Assembly: GCF_000220395.1 (NCBI RefSeq)
Contig: NW_004086333.1
Span: 20,252 to 84,251, forward strand
Direction: 5' to 3'
Length of the DNA stretch: 64,000 nucleotides
Origin: Ichthyophthirius multifiliis
Taxonomy: Eukaryota > Ciliophora > Oligohymenophorea > Hymenostomatida
A program made the position numbers and the translations under genes. Positions within the stretch are counted from its first letter, which is position 1. Every line of letters starts with the position of its first letter. The notes under the pieces were generated by a model, which worked only from the letters and a program-made list of their open reading frames with translations, searched no databases and was not told the origin of the DNA. Below are positions 10,721 to 23,315 of the stretch, in pieces.

Positions 10721-13669
10721 TCAATTTCTTGTTTTTATTTAATACTTATAATTATTATTTGACCTATAAGCATCATTTAAAATATTATCCTTTGTTTCAT
10801 TAATATCATTTTTTTAGAAAATAATATTTTTTTTAATAATTTAATCTCTATTATATTATTAATTATTCTTCTCTTTCTCTTCATTTTATTTTGCTAATTA
10901 CTATTATTAACTAATGCATTATAAGCCTAATTTGCAGTAGTTAAGGCTTTAGATTATTTTCTTATAATTTTTAATTTGCTAAATTTGAGTTAGGAATCAC
11001 TTTTTGAGATACATATTTATGCTATTAATTCATATCAACTGGATATTATTTAGAGTTTTAAGTTTGCAAAAGAGTCTTTTTTTAAGAAACGATATTATAT
11101 TCATTAAGGGTTGGTAATTTAGCAATTTTTTGATTAGAATTAACATTAAGAATATTATAATTATTATAAGCATTAACAATTGTGTTTTACTTTTGAATTT
11201 TATTTGTATCTTCATAATTTTTTAAATCATTTTGTTTTTTTAATCATAGGTTATTATTTTATTTTTTTAAAACTCAGTCTTTTTCTTTAATTCTTCTTAT
11301 TGTTTTTTTTGATTTCTTCTTATTTTTTTATTGCTTCTTCTAATTGTTTTTTATGAACATCTTCTTCTAGTTTTTTTTAAATCTTCTTAATTTTTTTTCT
11401 TAAAATTTCTTCATCTTTTTTTTTTTTTCTTCATCTCTTTTTTATATTTCTTCTTTCTGTTTTTTTAGCATTTCTTCTCTATTTTTTCTTGCTAGTTCAT
11501 CTCTTAAAGATTTTTCTTAGTTTTCTTTTTCTAATCTTTCACAATTCTATTATATAACCATTTTTTAAAGAGAATATTCTTTTTCTTCGTTTACTTTTAT
11601 TTTTTTGAAATATTCATTTAACATATATCTGTTTCTCATCGTTTCTTCTTAATCTTCGTCTAAAACTTTTTTTTCTATAATTTCTTTTTAATATTATTTT
11701 TCCTCCTTCATTTTTTATAAAAGAGCTTAGGCAACTTTTAGTAGCTTAATTTATTAAGATATACACCTTAATCTCTCTGTTTTATAAACATTAGCAAAAT
11801 ATTCATGATATCCAACTGCCTTATTAAAAAGTTATAATTCGTAAAATTTCTAGTCTTTTTTGAAATTATCTTTTGAATATTTTTCTAAAAACTTAATTGT
11901 GGAATCCAGGACTTAAATTTCAATTTCAAAATCAGTAATATAAAATATAAAATTATGTGATTTTTCATTTGTATAATAATGAGATCTATAAAAAGCCAAA
12001 ATTTCTAAATTTAATTAATTTCTTTTAATTTTGAATTTTTTAAATTTGGATATATTATAAGAATATTAACTAATCTTTTTTCTAGCAAATAAATTTAATT
12101 TTTCTAAATAAGGTACTTTTACATAAACATGCTCATATTTATTATACTCTAGTGTCATTCCATATCTCATTAGCATTTTTCTATTAGAAAGCCTTCCATA
12201 ACAGAAATAAACCTAAGAATTTGCCTCAAATTAATCTTTAGAAGAGCATTTCATTGTAAATTCATCAAATTTATCATCTTCCCATTATTCTTTAGGTTTA
12301 AAATATTTTTTTTGAGGATCATAAGAGTTTAATTCTTCATTATCTTCCTTTAAATTGATTTATTATTATTCTTTTTTTAATGTTCTTTTTTTCTTTTTCT
12401 AAATAGGTATTTGATAATAATCCGAAAAACCTTTAACTTATTTATTTAATTTTTATAACTCGATTCTAAATTTTCCGTTTTTTTATTCAATTTCTTTTAT
12501 AATTTCCTTAGCCAAAAAATAATTTATATTTCCTTAATTAAATTTTAATTAAACATTAAATAAAGTTTCATAAACTTAAGCAGCATAAAATATACTAATA
12601 TTATCTCCGAAATCAAGATTATTAAATACCCAAAATTCCGTATCTTTTACTAATTAGCTTATTTCAGATCTAAGAACATAACCAATTTTTTCGTTTTAAA
12701 TAACTAATGGAAGTGCATTATTACTACCTTTTTATTATTTATTTATTTATATATAAATATATTTACATTCATCTTCCCAATCAAAATCAGTATCAGAATC
12801 TGAATCAATACTTCTATAAGAACCTTAAGAAGTTTCAGCATCATCTTCTTCATTTTATGTAAGTTCTTTAGGTTCAGGAAATTCTGATTATTCTTTCGCG
12901 TTAGGATTATTAGCTTCATATTTAAAATCATAATAAACATCAGAATTTTCATGATTTACTAATTCTGAGAAAGGCACCATTGTCACATAAGCAAAATATT
13001 TTCCGAAACACCTCGTCACAAGATGAGTATAAATCCACTTTGCGTTATCATAGGAATATTAGTTTGGGTTAGTGAATAATTTAGGGTATTTCTTTAATAT
13101 TTTACTTAAAGTTTTATATTCTAAATCAAATTCTTATTTTGCATATTTTGCTTATTTTTTTAATTTTGGATCTTCTAACATATCCATATCTTTATCATTC
13201 CAAAATACTAAATAATCTATTTACTTTGGTAAATTTTAAATCAAATGATACCATTCAGATTTTCTCCCTAATTTATTTTCGTAAAGAAGAAATACCCATA
13301 TTATGTGGTCTTCCCATGATGAGCATTATTATGAACAAAAAAAAATGGATTTTCTTCAAATATTTATTATACATCACTAAAAAAACATACCTTTGTTGTT
13401 AATAAAAGTTTTTTTGGTAATTATATGAATATTTCATTTGCTAAAAGCTTCTCTTTAGCTATTAGACCGGGATATGATAAACCATTTTTTATTTAAAATT
13501 ACCCTAACGTGACCTTATTTATTTTTAAACCATTCTTTACTAGATAATCTATATATTCCTAAAGAACTTTTTCTGGTTGCTTTTGTTTGTTTTTAGGATC
13601 AGATTTCCTAAGATTTTTGACTTTTCTAAAATATTTTCCTATTGAATATTTATTTGAAATATTATCCAT
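10721..13669 (-). CDS. SET-domain methyltransferase of the SETD3/Rubisco-LSMT type with a long coiled-coil tail
   Basis: ATG is the complement of 13667-13669; the stop is the complement of 10721-10723. The N-terminal part of the split SET domain reads GLIAKEKLLANEIFIQLPKK, then HIIWVFLLYENKLGRKSEWY. The core is VPFSELVNHENS (about residue 236), the usual NH-x motif of the S-adenosylmethionine pocket. The closing part is VYFCYGRLSNRKMLMRYG (about residue 490), typical of the class. An acidic insert (EEDDAETS..., IDSDSDTDFDWEDE, about 12770-12870) and a basic stretch separate the halves. A substrate-binding-like helical region and a Lys/Glu coiled coil follow. The frame is broken by one base at an A9 run (13337-13345) and repeatedly in the tail (including T13 at 11416-11428). 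Members of this family methylate Lys or His; the target here is unknown. Confidence 0.8.
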
Positions 13670-14044
13670 ATTTTAATTTATTTATAATTGAATGTGTTAA
13701 ATATTAAGATAATTGTTATATTTTTTTTTAAAAAAAAATTAATATTGTTTTAATTAAAAATATTTTATTTTTATAAAGGAAGGTTTATTTTATTTATTAA
13801 AATTAAATTGAAAAATATTTTATCTTTTAATTTTTATATAAATCTATGTGTTTATTTATTATGTATTTAACTTTGTATTTACAATATAAAAATAATCTTC
13901 TTTTAAATAAATATTTTTAAATATATAATTTTTTTAAAAATTATCTATGTTTTATTTAATTTATTTGAAATAATATAATTTTTTTTTTTTTAAATAAATT
14001 TATTATAAATATTTAGATAAAATTAATAATTATTACTAATAAAA
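13670..14044. other. Divergent intergenic region
   Basis: Separates the starts of the SET gene (minus) and the V-ATPase e gene (plus), so it should hold both promoters. Only A/T runs are visible. Confidence 0.6.
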
Positions 14045-14346
14045 ATGACATAACATAATCCTATATCTGGTATTTATTATGGGTCAGTAATATTCATCAT
14101 AATGGCAATAGTAGCATTTTGCGTAATAGACCCTTATGTAAAAAAATAAATATCAAACCGTGTTCTTTATATAGAAAACAGAGGGTAAAAACTTTAAATA
14201 TAGATTTATTTATAAATTTTATAAAAAGAACATTAATTGTTTCAGTAATAATTAGTATGATTGGAATGTGGATTATTTGGGCAACTTGTTATTTACATTA
14301 AATGTATCCCTTAATAACCCCTATAAGACATACTCATGGACATTGA
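14045..14346 (+). CDS. V-type ATPase membrane subunit e
   Basis: Small integral subunit of the Vo sector of the proton pump. Exon 1 is 14045-14184, then a 44-nt intron (14185-14228, GTAAAA..AAG), then exon 2 14229-14346; total 85 aa, the usual size for the family (about 80). Two TM helices are visible: one near residues 12-30 and one around residues 50-70 (SVIISMIGMWIIWATCYL). The second runs into HQMYPLITP, matching the conserved Q-x-N/Y-P-L-x-x-P end of subunit e. The intron joins in frame (gg|a). Exon 2 also reads in another frame upstream of the splice, but only the spliced form gives the family's N-terminus. Confidence 0.8.
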
Positions 14347-14870
14347 TAAAATAATTATTTTTATTATAAAGTTTTTTGATTTTTTTTTATTATTAAAATA
14401 TGTATTTTTATTTCATAAGATACTTTTATTTTTTTAAATCAAGAATATATTCTTTGTGATTTCCTTCAAAAACGAAAAAAATAAAAAAATATTATCATAC
14501 TATAATATTCATTAATTTTATTATATTATAATATATAGATGATTATTTTTTATTTTTGTTCGAAAAAGATTACAAAAATAAGTTATCAAAACATTGGAAT
14601 AAATAAATAATCTCTTATAATTTAATTTTAGTTTTATTTTCTTAAATTTTTTATTTATAAATGTTAAATATTTACAAAATAAAAAATGCGAAATAATAAT
14701 AAAAAATATATAAGTAAATTGTACTTATAATTAATATTTATTTATTTTTTTAAAAAAAGTTTCAACAATATTAATATTTTGTCTTAATTGCTGAAATAAA
14801 TATAAAAAATTTATTTAAATAAAATTATATATAAATGAAATATATTTTCAAATTATAAATAAATAAAAAA
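14347..14870. other. Intergenic spacer between convergent genes
   Basis: A/T-rich with homopolymer runs; nothing recognisable. Confidence 0.7.
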
Positions 14871-17779
14871 TCAACATTTATAATTAATTTTCTATTATAA
14901 AGAGTTAATTAACTTAGATTCCAAAATCTTGCAATTAGTTAAAGTTTCATTATACTTTTTTTCAAATTAATTAATTTTTTCCATATATTCACTAATTTAA
15001 ACATTCTTCCTATTAATTTCTTACTGAAAAGATTCCTTTTACTATTAAAATAAATCTCTACTTTTTTAAGTATCTATAACTTATCTATTTAAAATGTTAA
15101 TTTAATTTTTGAAATACTAAACTTAACTACATTAATATTTATTATTCATTATTTTCTTTACTTTCAATAATATTATTTATTTTACTTTCAATAGTATTAT
15201 TTACTTATATGATTTTATTTTAATTAATTTCTTTATTTTTATTTAGTAAATTTAAATTTTCATTTTTTAACTTTTCAACTTCATTATTCAATTGAAAAAT
15301 TTAATTTTAATTTTCTTCGTTTTTATTTGATAAGTTTTCTTTTTGTTTTAAAATGTTTTCTATCTATTTTTATGAAATATATATTTTTTCTTCAAAATCA
15401 TATTTTTAATTTTCTAAATAGATACATTTTGTTATAAGTTCTCATTTTCTTTTCTTAAAGGTTCAATTTGTTATAAAAACTCACTTTTTATTATATTTTC
15501 AGCTTCTTGTTAAACTTTAGACAATTAGTTTTGATATTCTTCTTATTTATTTTTGATTATTTAAATTAATTAATGATTTTCAAGCTTACAATTTTATAAA
15601 TTCACTTCTAAAGTTTGATTTTGTTCTTATATTTTCATATTTTCATTAATAAGTACTGCTTCTTATGTATTAAATCTTTCAAAAATATGTTTTTCTTGTT
15701 TTAATTATTAAATAGTTAGAGAATATTATTCATTTAATTTCTTATTATTTAGCTATCTTATCTAAATTAGAAGTTATATTTGCTTAAAGTGAAGCTAATT
15801 TATCCTATAATTTGAAAGCATTTTCTTATTAAAAATCAAGTTAGTTTTTAAGACTTTAATTATTTTATTTTATATCCAAAATTAGTTTTTCGTATTAATT
15901 TTCTTAATTTTAATTTTTCTCTTGTAGTAAAGTTATTTAATTTTAAAGTTTTTTTATTAGACATTCAAATTTGAAAAGTTTTAATTTATTTTAGTTATTT
16001 TCAAGTTCCTTTTCTTCTTTTAAAGATTCGTATTTTTTTTGCAAATTTTAATAATCTATTTATAATTGTAAAAATTCTATTATTTTATTTTCTTAGTTTA
16101 ATATTTTTTTGTTATTTTCTAATTATTCTTCTTAATTTTTAAGCTTAAATTCATATTTGGAACTAATTTGTTGGTTTTTTTAAATTTCATGCAATTATTG
16201 TTAAATTATTAATTCGAAATTCGAAATTCTTTCTTGTTTTTACTAAATAATTTTTTCTAAATTTAAACTTATTTCCATTAAATTGTCAACTTGAATTTAA
16301 GTTTTTTAAATTTAATTTTCGTTTAAATTAATACCATTTTAATTAAGATTAATATCATTTTAATTAATATTAATTGAAAAGTCTTTATTTATTTAATTTA
16401 TATAAGATTTAGGGATACTATGTATTATATTTTCTTATTCTTCATCTTAATAATTTAAAGATGTTTTGCCTAAAGTAGTAATTTGGTTTTTTATTTTGTA
16501 TTTACTTTTTTGGCAAAAACTAATGGAATTATTTTCATCTTCAAAATCTTTTTTTTTTTCAGGAAACTATTATTATGTTTATATAATTATTTTTTTATTA
16601 CTTTTAAGTTTTATTTGTTAATTATTTAATTTATGATTTTTTACACTTTCTTGTTCGAAAGATTTACTCAGCTTATTTTCTGATTATTTATCTATAGTAA
16701 AGGAATTGTTTATACTTTTGGATTATAAGTTGCTATTTTAACTTCCTCTTGTTATCTTATTTTTTAAATTTTTAGATTAATTTAATTATTGTGAATTTGA
16801 AACTTAATCTTATTATTGTTTTGAATTTCTAAAAGAAGATATTTATATACTTTAGCTTGTTTATATTTATTTCGGATTATTTTTTGATATATCTCTATAT
16901 AAAATTTTCTCAAAATCAAAATAATTGATATTTTTTTAATTCTCTTCTCTTTACCCGTTTTTATCACAATAATTATTTTATATTAATATATCTTAAGAAA
17001 GCTCAAGTGTTTATTAAGAAATATTCAAATTCTTTTCAAAACAATTCTATATTTTTGGCTTATAATCTTCGCTATTTTATATTATCGGCTTATAATCTTC
17101 ACTTGTTGTTGTTTTCTTCCTTAGCTATTTTATATTTATTATTGAAAGTTTTCTTATTTTTAAGAATTGGTTAATAAGGTATTTAGCTGAATTTCTTTTA
17201 AATATTCTCATTTTTATTTTTATAAATTAGTTTTACAGAATTTAGTAAAGGAATTTAATTTAAAGAGTTTGTATCTTAAAAATTATTTTATTATTATTCT
17301 TTATTTTTTTATTAAGAATTACTTGCTTAATAATCATTATTTAAAGATATTTTTTAAATATTATCCTGTTGTACATTATTTAAATATGGTTCTTATTATT
17401 ATGAACTTCTTAATAAATTTTATAATTATTAATAGTTTAATTACTGTTAATATTATTATTCAGTTTTTTCTTAAAATGTATTTTCATTATCTATTTAGTT
17501 TTTATTCATATTTTTATATTATCCTTATTTTTATGAATCGTAAAGAAGACTTGAATCATTAAAATGTATGTCCGCTTGGTTTATTGTTAAGCTTTAAGAT
17601 TGTTTTGTTATACTTTAATTTATTATATTTTTCTATTTTTAATAACTATTTTCAAGCTATTAAAAATTTTAACACTATTGAGGTTATTCTTTATTACTTT
17701 AGAAAAGTATACTCAAAGTTGCTTATTCGGAATTAGATATTTAATTATTATTTGTATATTAATAATTATTTGATGACAT
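14871..17779 (-). CDS. Large coiled-coil protein, unrecognised
   Basis: ATG is the complement of 17777-17779 (reads MSSNNYQYTNNN); the stop is the complement of 14871-14873. The N-terminal third is Gln/Asn/Ser-rich and disordered. From about 16350 downwards the chain is a long heptad-rich coiled coil rich in Leu, Ile, Glu, Lys, Gln and Asn, ending near KILESKLINSLQQKINYKC. There is no motor, kinase or TM motif. The frame slips by one base near 17105, where a decapeptide-like unit SEDYKPxIQN occurs twice in tandem, and again near 15140. A 31-nt GTGAAG..TAG segment at the first slip could be an intron instead. Likely a cytoskeletal or basal-body structural protein; that is an inference. Confidence 0.65.
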
Positions 17780-18061
17780 TTTTGCTTTATATATATTTAA
17801 TACAAAATTAATAAAAAATTTAAATCGTTAAATAATATATATTAAATTTATTAAAAATTTTAAAATATATTTTAGCAAAATAATATAATAATTAAATATA
17901 ATAATATATAATATAGAAATTTATTGAAAAATAATGCCATATATATTTATATTATTATAATAAATAATTGATAATAAATATTTATAAATACTTATATCAT
18001 CTAGAAAATAATAAATTAAAAAAGATATAATAATAATACAAATATAAAATTCGTATTTAAA

Positions 18062-19735
18062 ATGTAAGAGAAAATAGGTACAAAGTCTATTTTTTAGTTT
18101 AAATTAAATAGTTTTAATATTGAAGATATATAATTTTAAGCTACAGATTTTAAAATAACATATATTAAATTAAATTATGACCAATATGGAATTATAGGAA
18201 TACAGGTAAATTATAATAAAATTTTAGAGTTTGATATTCCTGATAAATAAAATAATAAAGATGAAATTTAATTCGGACCAATAAAAGGACTTTAATTATT
18301 TAAATATCCTTATGTAGAAATGTCAATAGGTTTTTAAGAATATATATAAGAAATAAAAATATATAATGATAATTACATATCGTACTTTAGCATCAAAACA
18401 AGCAAAGACAAAAAGATAAAAGCAGGTTTAAAAATAGGCAAAAAAATAGAATATAAATGTAAAGAAAACGAACATATAATAATAAGAGAAGCAGCAATAA
18501 AAAATTATTTATCCTATTTAAATATTGAAATAATTGAGTGCAAACAAAATACAATTTCTCATTTTATAAAAGAAAAGAGCTTTTATGAAATTAAAAGTTT
18601 AGATTTTCAAAGGACTGGATTAATTGAAAATTAAACAAATTAATTGTTTGAATTAAAGGAAATTTAACAAATTATTTTAAAAAATTATAAATCATAATAA
18701 CAAGTGTATTTTATTAAAATACTATCTTATGAAGTTTTTTTCTAAAAAAATTATTATATACCTTTAGTATAATAATAAGGAATAAATATAGTTTATGATC
18801 TTGAAATAAAAGAAAAAGATTAAATTAATTCATATAAAATACAAAGAGATCTAAATTAAATATTTATACTGAGAGATGCACTAAAAAGTTAGATTTTAGG
18901 ATATTTAGTTCCTTGTCTATATGAATAGATATAATATTACGATTAACATTAAGTATAACTTTTTACAATAATTTTGACATTGTTTTTAATAGAAATAAGT
19001 TTAAATAGTATATTTTATAAAAGCGATGCTTTCTAATTATTTATATCTTAATATACTTCAAATGATTTTGAAAAAAAATTAATTTTTTTTACAAAATAAG
19101 ACAAGTACTTAAGTATTTAAAGGGCAGAAGAATATTTTAAAAGTAAAATAAGTTCAGCAAATTATTCACCAATTTAACATGAAAAGTATTTCAATTTTGG
19201 AGTAAAAATGTAAAAAATATATGAATTTATGAATTCTAAAATTAAATTTATAAGTATGTTTGTTTAATAAAACTTAGCTTATTAAAAATAATTGTCACAT
19301 TTTATTAATAATTTTCTTCCTGAATATAAATAGAACTTAAGATAACCTTTTTATAATATAACTTAGTAAAAAAAATATATAATTCATACTAATATTATAA
19401 TTTTGGAAGCCTTATTTTATAAAATACTTAAAGATACTAAAAATGTTTTAAATAGAATCAAATATATTGATGATTTAATAAATAAAATAAACAATAATTT
19501 TAATATATTGAAATCTTTGTAAGGAGAAGAAAGAAGAAAATGCTAAAATGCTATATATTTGATCAAAAAAGAATATAATATATTGATATAATACTATTCT
19601 AATTATTTTATTGATTAATTTTAAGAGAAAAATACTAATTTATATTATTTTTTTATTTAACAAATAGCATTAAGAAATACATAAATTAATTAAAATTATT
19701 AAAATTTTTGGGTTGAAGAGAATATTTTTCTTTGA
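18062..19735 (+). CDS. Hypothetical protein with a jacalin-like N-terminal region
   Basis: Single exon, ATG 18062 to TGA 19733-19735, 557 aa. Residues about 20-140 show a pattern like a beta-prism lectin domain: YGIIGIQVNY, FGPIKGLQLF, then EYIQEIKIYNDNYISYFSIK and a following KAG turn. This resembles the jacalin-like rhythm of strands before 'I..I.I..G' but without enough identity to be certain. One hydrophobic stretch (LFTIILTLFLIEISL, about residue 308) could be a membrane helix or buried. The C-terminal half is helical and polar. There is no signal peptide. Function unknown; possibly carbohydrate binding by analogy. Confidence 0.7.
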
Positions 19736-19929
19736 AATTAAATTATTTATTCATTATAACTGCATTTATATTAAATGTATTTTATCTTTTTAGTTATATT
19801 TATAAATTCATTTTTAAATTATTTACATTTTATTCAAAAAAGTAATTTGAATAGATATATATAATTCAAACTCATTCTGTTCTTTGTTCTTTTTTATTTT
19901 ATTAAATATATATAAAAGTGTAATAAATA
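19736..19929. other. Short spacer
   Basis: A/T-rich, nothing recognisable. Confidence 0.5.
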
Positions 19930-20860
19930 CCTAATATTGCCTTTTTTAATTAAAGTTTAGCATTATTAGCATAAAAAGTTTACAGATGTTAAGCTTTTTA
20001 GTATTTCTTAATCTTTTTTCTTAAATTATTCAACGCTATACTAGAAATTAAGATACTTAGTTAGTGATTTAGTATAATTGTTATTTATGTTAGAATTAAT
20101 TCTTGTCAGTTTTTGATTTTGGAAATTAATTTTTTATTTTACTATTAAAAATTATATATATAAAATAGTTATATTTCCTCAATCAAATAAAATTAATTTA
20201 TGGTAAATCATTATATTTAATATTAAAATTTCTTCCTCCAAAATCATATATGTAAATACATATTCCAATAGAAGATGATTGTTAAGTCTTATTAACCTTT
20301 TTTGTTTTTATTGTAAAATAAATAATCTGAATTTAAAATATATAAATAATTTTTGTATTCACGTATATTCCCCCCCCAATGATAATATATTGGAGGAGGA
20401 TTTTCCCATTAATAACAAATTTTTATCCAGATTTACTTATTTATATTAAATTCTAGTCATTCATTTAAAGGATTATTCATATTTGGTTATTCTCAATATA
20501 AGTAAATATTATTTTTATAAAACATTAAAGATTAGCAATGTCTTCATTGGGCCTGGATTTTCGACTGCTTTTGTTTTCTTCAACTTATTCTAAATAGTAT
20601 TTAATATTTTCATATTTAAAAAAATATTTAATGCCGCCTAATATGGTTAATTACCTCTGTATAAATATATATATATATGTACCTTTAAAAATATAAGTAA
20701 ATATGAAAAAATTATCAATTTTTTGCTCATTATTTACTCATTTTAATGAGTTTTAGATTATTTCTTTAAGTTTTACACCTAAATATTTTAATTCTGATCA
20801 TGATTTATCATATTTCTTACAATGGTTATTCCATATAATTTTTTAATACATTAGTTTTAT
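19930..20860 (-). pseudogene. Decayed protein gene with TGA at probable Trp positions
   Basis: Minus-strand fragments look like a once-conserved protein: NNHCKKYDKS-TGA-SELKYLGVKLKEI (about 20735-20830), KYYLEQVEENKSSRKSRPNE (about 20540-20610), NPLNE-TGA-LEFNINKQIW and QWENPPPIYYHWGGN (about 20360-20480), then SSSIGICIYIYDFGGRNF (about 20235-20290). They sit in different frames or behind intron-like gaps, and at least three in-frame TGA codons fall where Trp would be natural. An uncommon C8 run (20370-20377) lies inside. I do not recognise the family. A pseudogene fits best, because every intact neighbour uses TGG for Trp and TGA to stop. Confidence 0.5.
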
Positions 20861-21012
20861 TTTATTTTCACTTGAATTTTCTTTATATTATTATTTAATA
20901 ATAAATTTTTATATTTTTATTTATATAAATTTATATGAAAAAAATAATAAAAAAAATAATAATAATACAATTTTTAATTTTTTATTTATTTTTTAAATTA
21001 TATTTTTTCTTC

Positions 21013-21519
21013 TCAAAATTATTTATGTATTTAATTCTAATCATTATTTGTTCTAAAAAAGCCTCTTTCTAAAGCAAAAGTAAATTAATTGCCAATCATA
21101 GGTGTTTTAATGACTTTATTTATTTCCATACATCTTGTATCGTTTAAATTTGCTGCTAAAGGTTCAGTAACGTAAGCTTAATTGTTGACTTACAATATGT
21201 TTCTTACTCTGTTAGTCCTTTCAGGTGAAGTTAATAAAGCTTTAAATGATTTATCAAGTGGATTCAGCTAAGATATTTTTGATTAATTTAAAAATACTGA
21301 ACCATCCACTTTTTATTATTGCTACAAATGTGGTGGAGTTTCTGGTTCATCAAAAAAGTTTACTGGATTTCCGAATACTACTGTATTTGGTTAGTTTTTA
21401 TTATCTTCATTATCTTTTATTAAAGGTCCATAATTTATATGTGGGATTATTTACTAAATTTTATGTTCTATTGGTTTTTAATTATGATCATCACTACAAC
21501 AAGAGCATTGATTACCCAT
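21013..21519 (-). CDS. Small protein with N-terminal acylation motif (MGNQCSCC)
   Basis: Single exon; ATG is the complement of 21517-21519 and TGA the complement of 21013-21015; 168 aa. The start Met-Gly-Asn-Gln-Cys-Ser-Cys-Cys is a textbook N-myristoylation plus palmitoylation signal: Gly2, Ser6 and several Cys. This predicts attachment to the cytoplasmic face of the plasma membrane, alveoli or cilium. The rest has no TM segment or known domain. The C-terminal half (SPERTNRVRNILQ, then YVTEPLAANLNDTRCM and TFALERGFFRTNND) looks conserved and folded. Function unknown. The opposite strand also has a long frame here, but its codon use and composition are poorer. Confidence 0.8.
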
Positions 21520-22279
21520 TTTTTATGAATTTTTTATTTAAAATAATATTAGTTATTTTTTTTATAAATATAATAAAAATAAAAAAATGTTTTTAATATA
21601 AAATTTTATTTATAGTATTTATTATTATTATTTTAATATATATATATACATATTTTAATTAATGAAATAAATTTAATATATCATGTAAATTTAAAAAACC
21701 TGAAATATATTTTAATTATTATAAAAATATTTTTATCGGTTACGTTTTGAATACTTACTTTCAAAATGAAAATCATATATAATTATATAAATAGAAAATA
21801 ATGTTTTCAATTTAATAAAAAATCAGTGTAATTAAAAGATAGTAAAGTTTGATGTTAACCATCATTTTTATAAACTAATTATTAATATGGGATGCTACTT
21901 AGTGAGATTAATTTATAGATTCAAATGTAGTTAAAATATTATTATAGAGAATATATAGAGCAAATTAACTTTCTTTTTATTATAATTTAAGTTCTGCATT
22001 ATTACGAATTATTATTTAAACAATAAATATAATTTATATTTAATGTTTTGAACCAATTTTAAATGATAATAAAATATATTAAATTTTATATTGTTTTTTA
22101 ATAAACAAAATTCATTTTTTTATAAAAATATTTATAATTAAATTTTAGTTTAATAAAGTATTCATAAAATCAAATATTATAAATTAAATGGTTATTAATA
22201 AAAATTAATTAAAAAAAATAATAATCATATTATTTAAAATTAAAAAAATAAAATATTAATAACACATTATTAAAAAAAG
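21520..22279. other. Divergent intergenic region
   Basis: Lies between the starts of the minus-strand acylated protein and the plus-strand basic protein. A short plus-strand frame starting Met-Gly-Cys (21887-22051) is present but not convincing; otherwise A/T only. Confidence 0.5.
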
Positions 22280-23271
22280 ATGAATTAATTCCAATAAGTA
22301 ATTTAAAAATAAATAAAAATATCAAAAAAGCAAAAAAAAGATACCAAAATATGTATATAATTAATATGGAGAAATAGTAAAAAAAGTAGGTTCACCAAGA
22401 AATCCATAAGCAACTCCACCTCCTCGTGTAAATATGTTTATAGGAAATCATATAAATCTAAAATCACTTGATTAATAAGTTATAGTAAAAAATAAAAATA
22501 TATATATTATACAAAAAAATAACTAAATAGAAAAATAATAGTTACGATAAACATTTTTATAGTATCAAAAAAGATTATGTAGCTAACACAAATAAGCCAA
22601 ATAATCATACAATAGATCCATTTTTTTATAAATAATCATATGAAAAATTGAACTAACAATAAACTTAAGAAGCAGAATAGTATAATATACTAAGAAATGC
22701 TTCAGAATAAATTTTTAAAACGCATTAAAGCTAAAATACACAAGAAGCTATTCTTAAAAAAAGTGATGGAATATATAATTATAATAATTAAATGCAAGAA
22801 TCAACTTTATATTAAAACTAATTATATAAAAGTATCAAGCATGAATATGTAAATAATAATTTAAGAACACATTTGGATAACGTCATATAACCAAATAGAG
22901 GAGAGTTAGATATTGGAGATAAAAGAAGATTTTTTAATCATAATACACATCTTGAACCTGCATTATTAAATTAAAATACAGTTAAAAAATCATTAGAAAG
23001 TTTCCATGTTTCTAATATTTTTGGAAATAGTTTAGCTAATGAAAATAAACCTTTGCATGTATTAGAAAAGGATATAAGAAAATATGCATTGTCTTAAAAT
23101 GATTCTGTTGATGAGATGATGAATATGTCTTAAAGATTAAGAAATATGAAAGATATTTTAAGACAAATAAAATACCCTTAAAAAGCTATGTATTTAAGAT
23201 AATTAATTGAAAAAAGAATATAACATTAATAAAATAGAGTAAATTAAAAAAAATTATACATTAACATAAAT

Positions 23272-23315
<44 letters not shown>

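Noticed and set aside
17269..17562. Hydrophobic plus-strand reading frame opposite the coiled-coil gene
   Set aside because: The complementary strand reads a Gln/Asn/Ser-rich protein continuous with its neighbours; the plus-strand Leu/Ile/Phe/Tyr-rich frame is the expected shadow of A-rich codons.
19930..20860. Selenocysteine at the in-frame TGA codons
   Set aside because: Several TGAs occur in Trp-like contexts, the frame is broken elsewhere and no SECIS-like structure was seen; decay is simpler.
21887..22051. Short plus-strand frame starting Met-Gly-Cys (54 codons)
   Set aside because: It has an acylation-like start but is too short, with A/T-driven composition and no support from splice sites or family.
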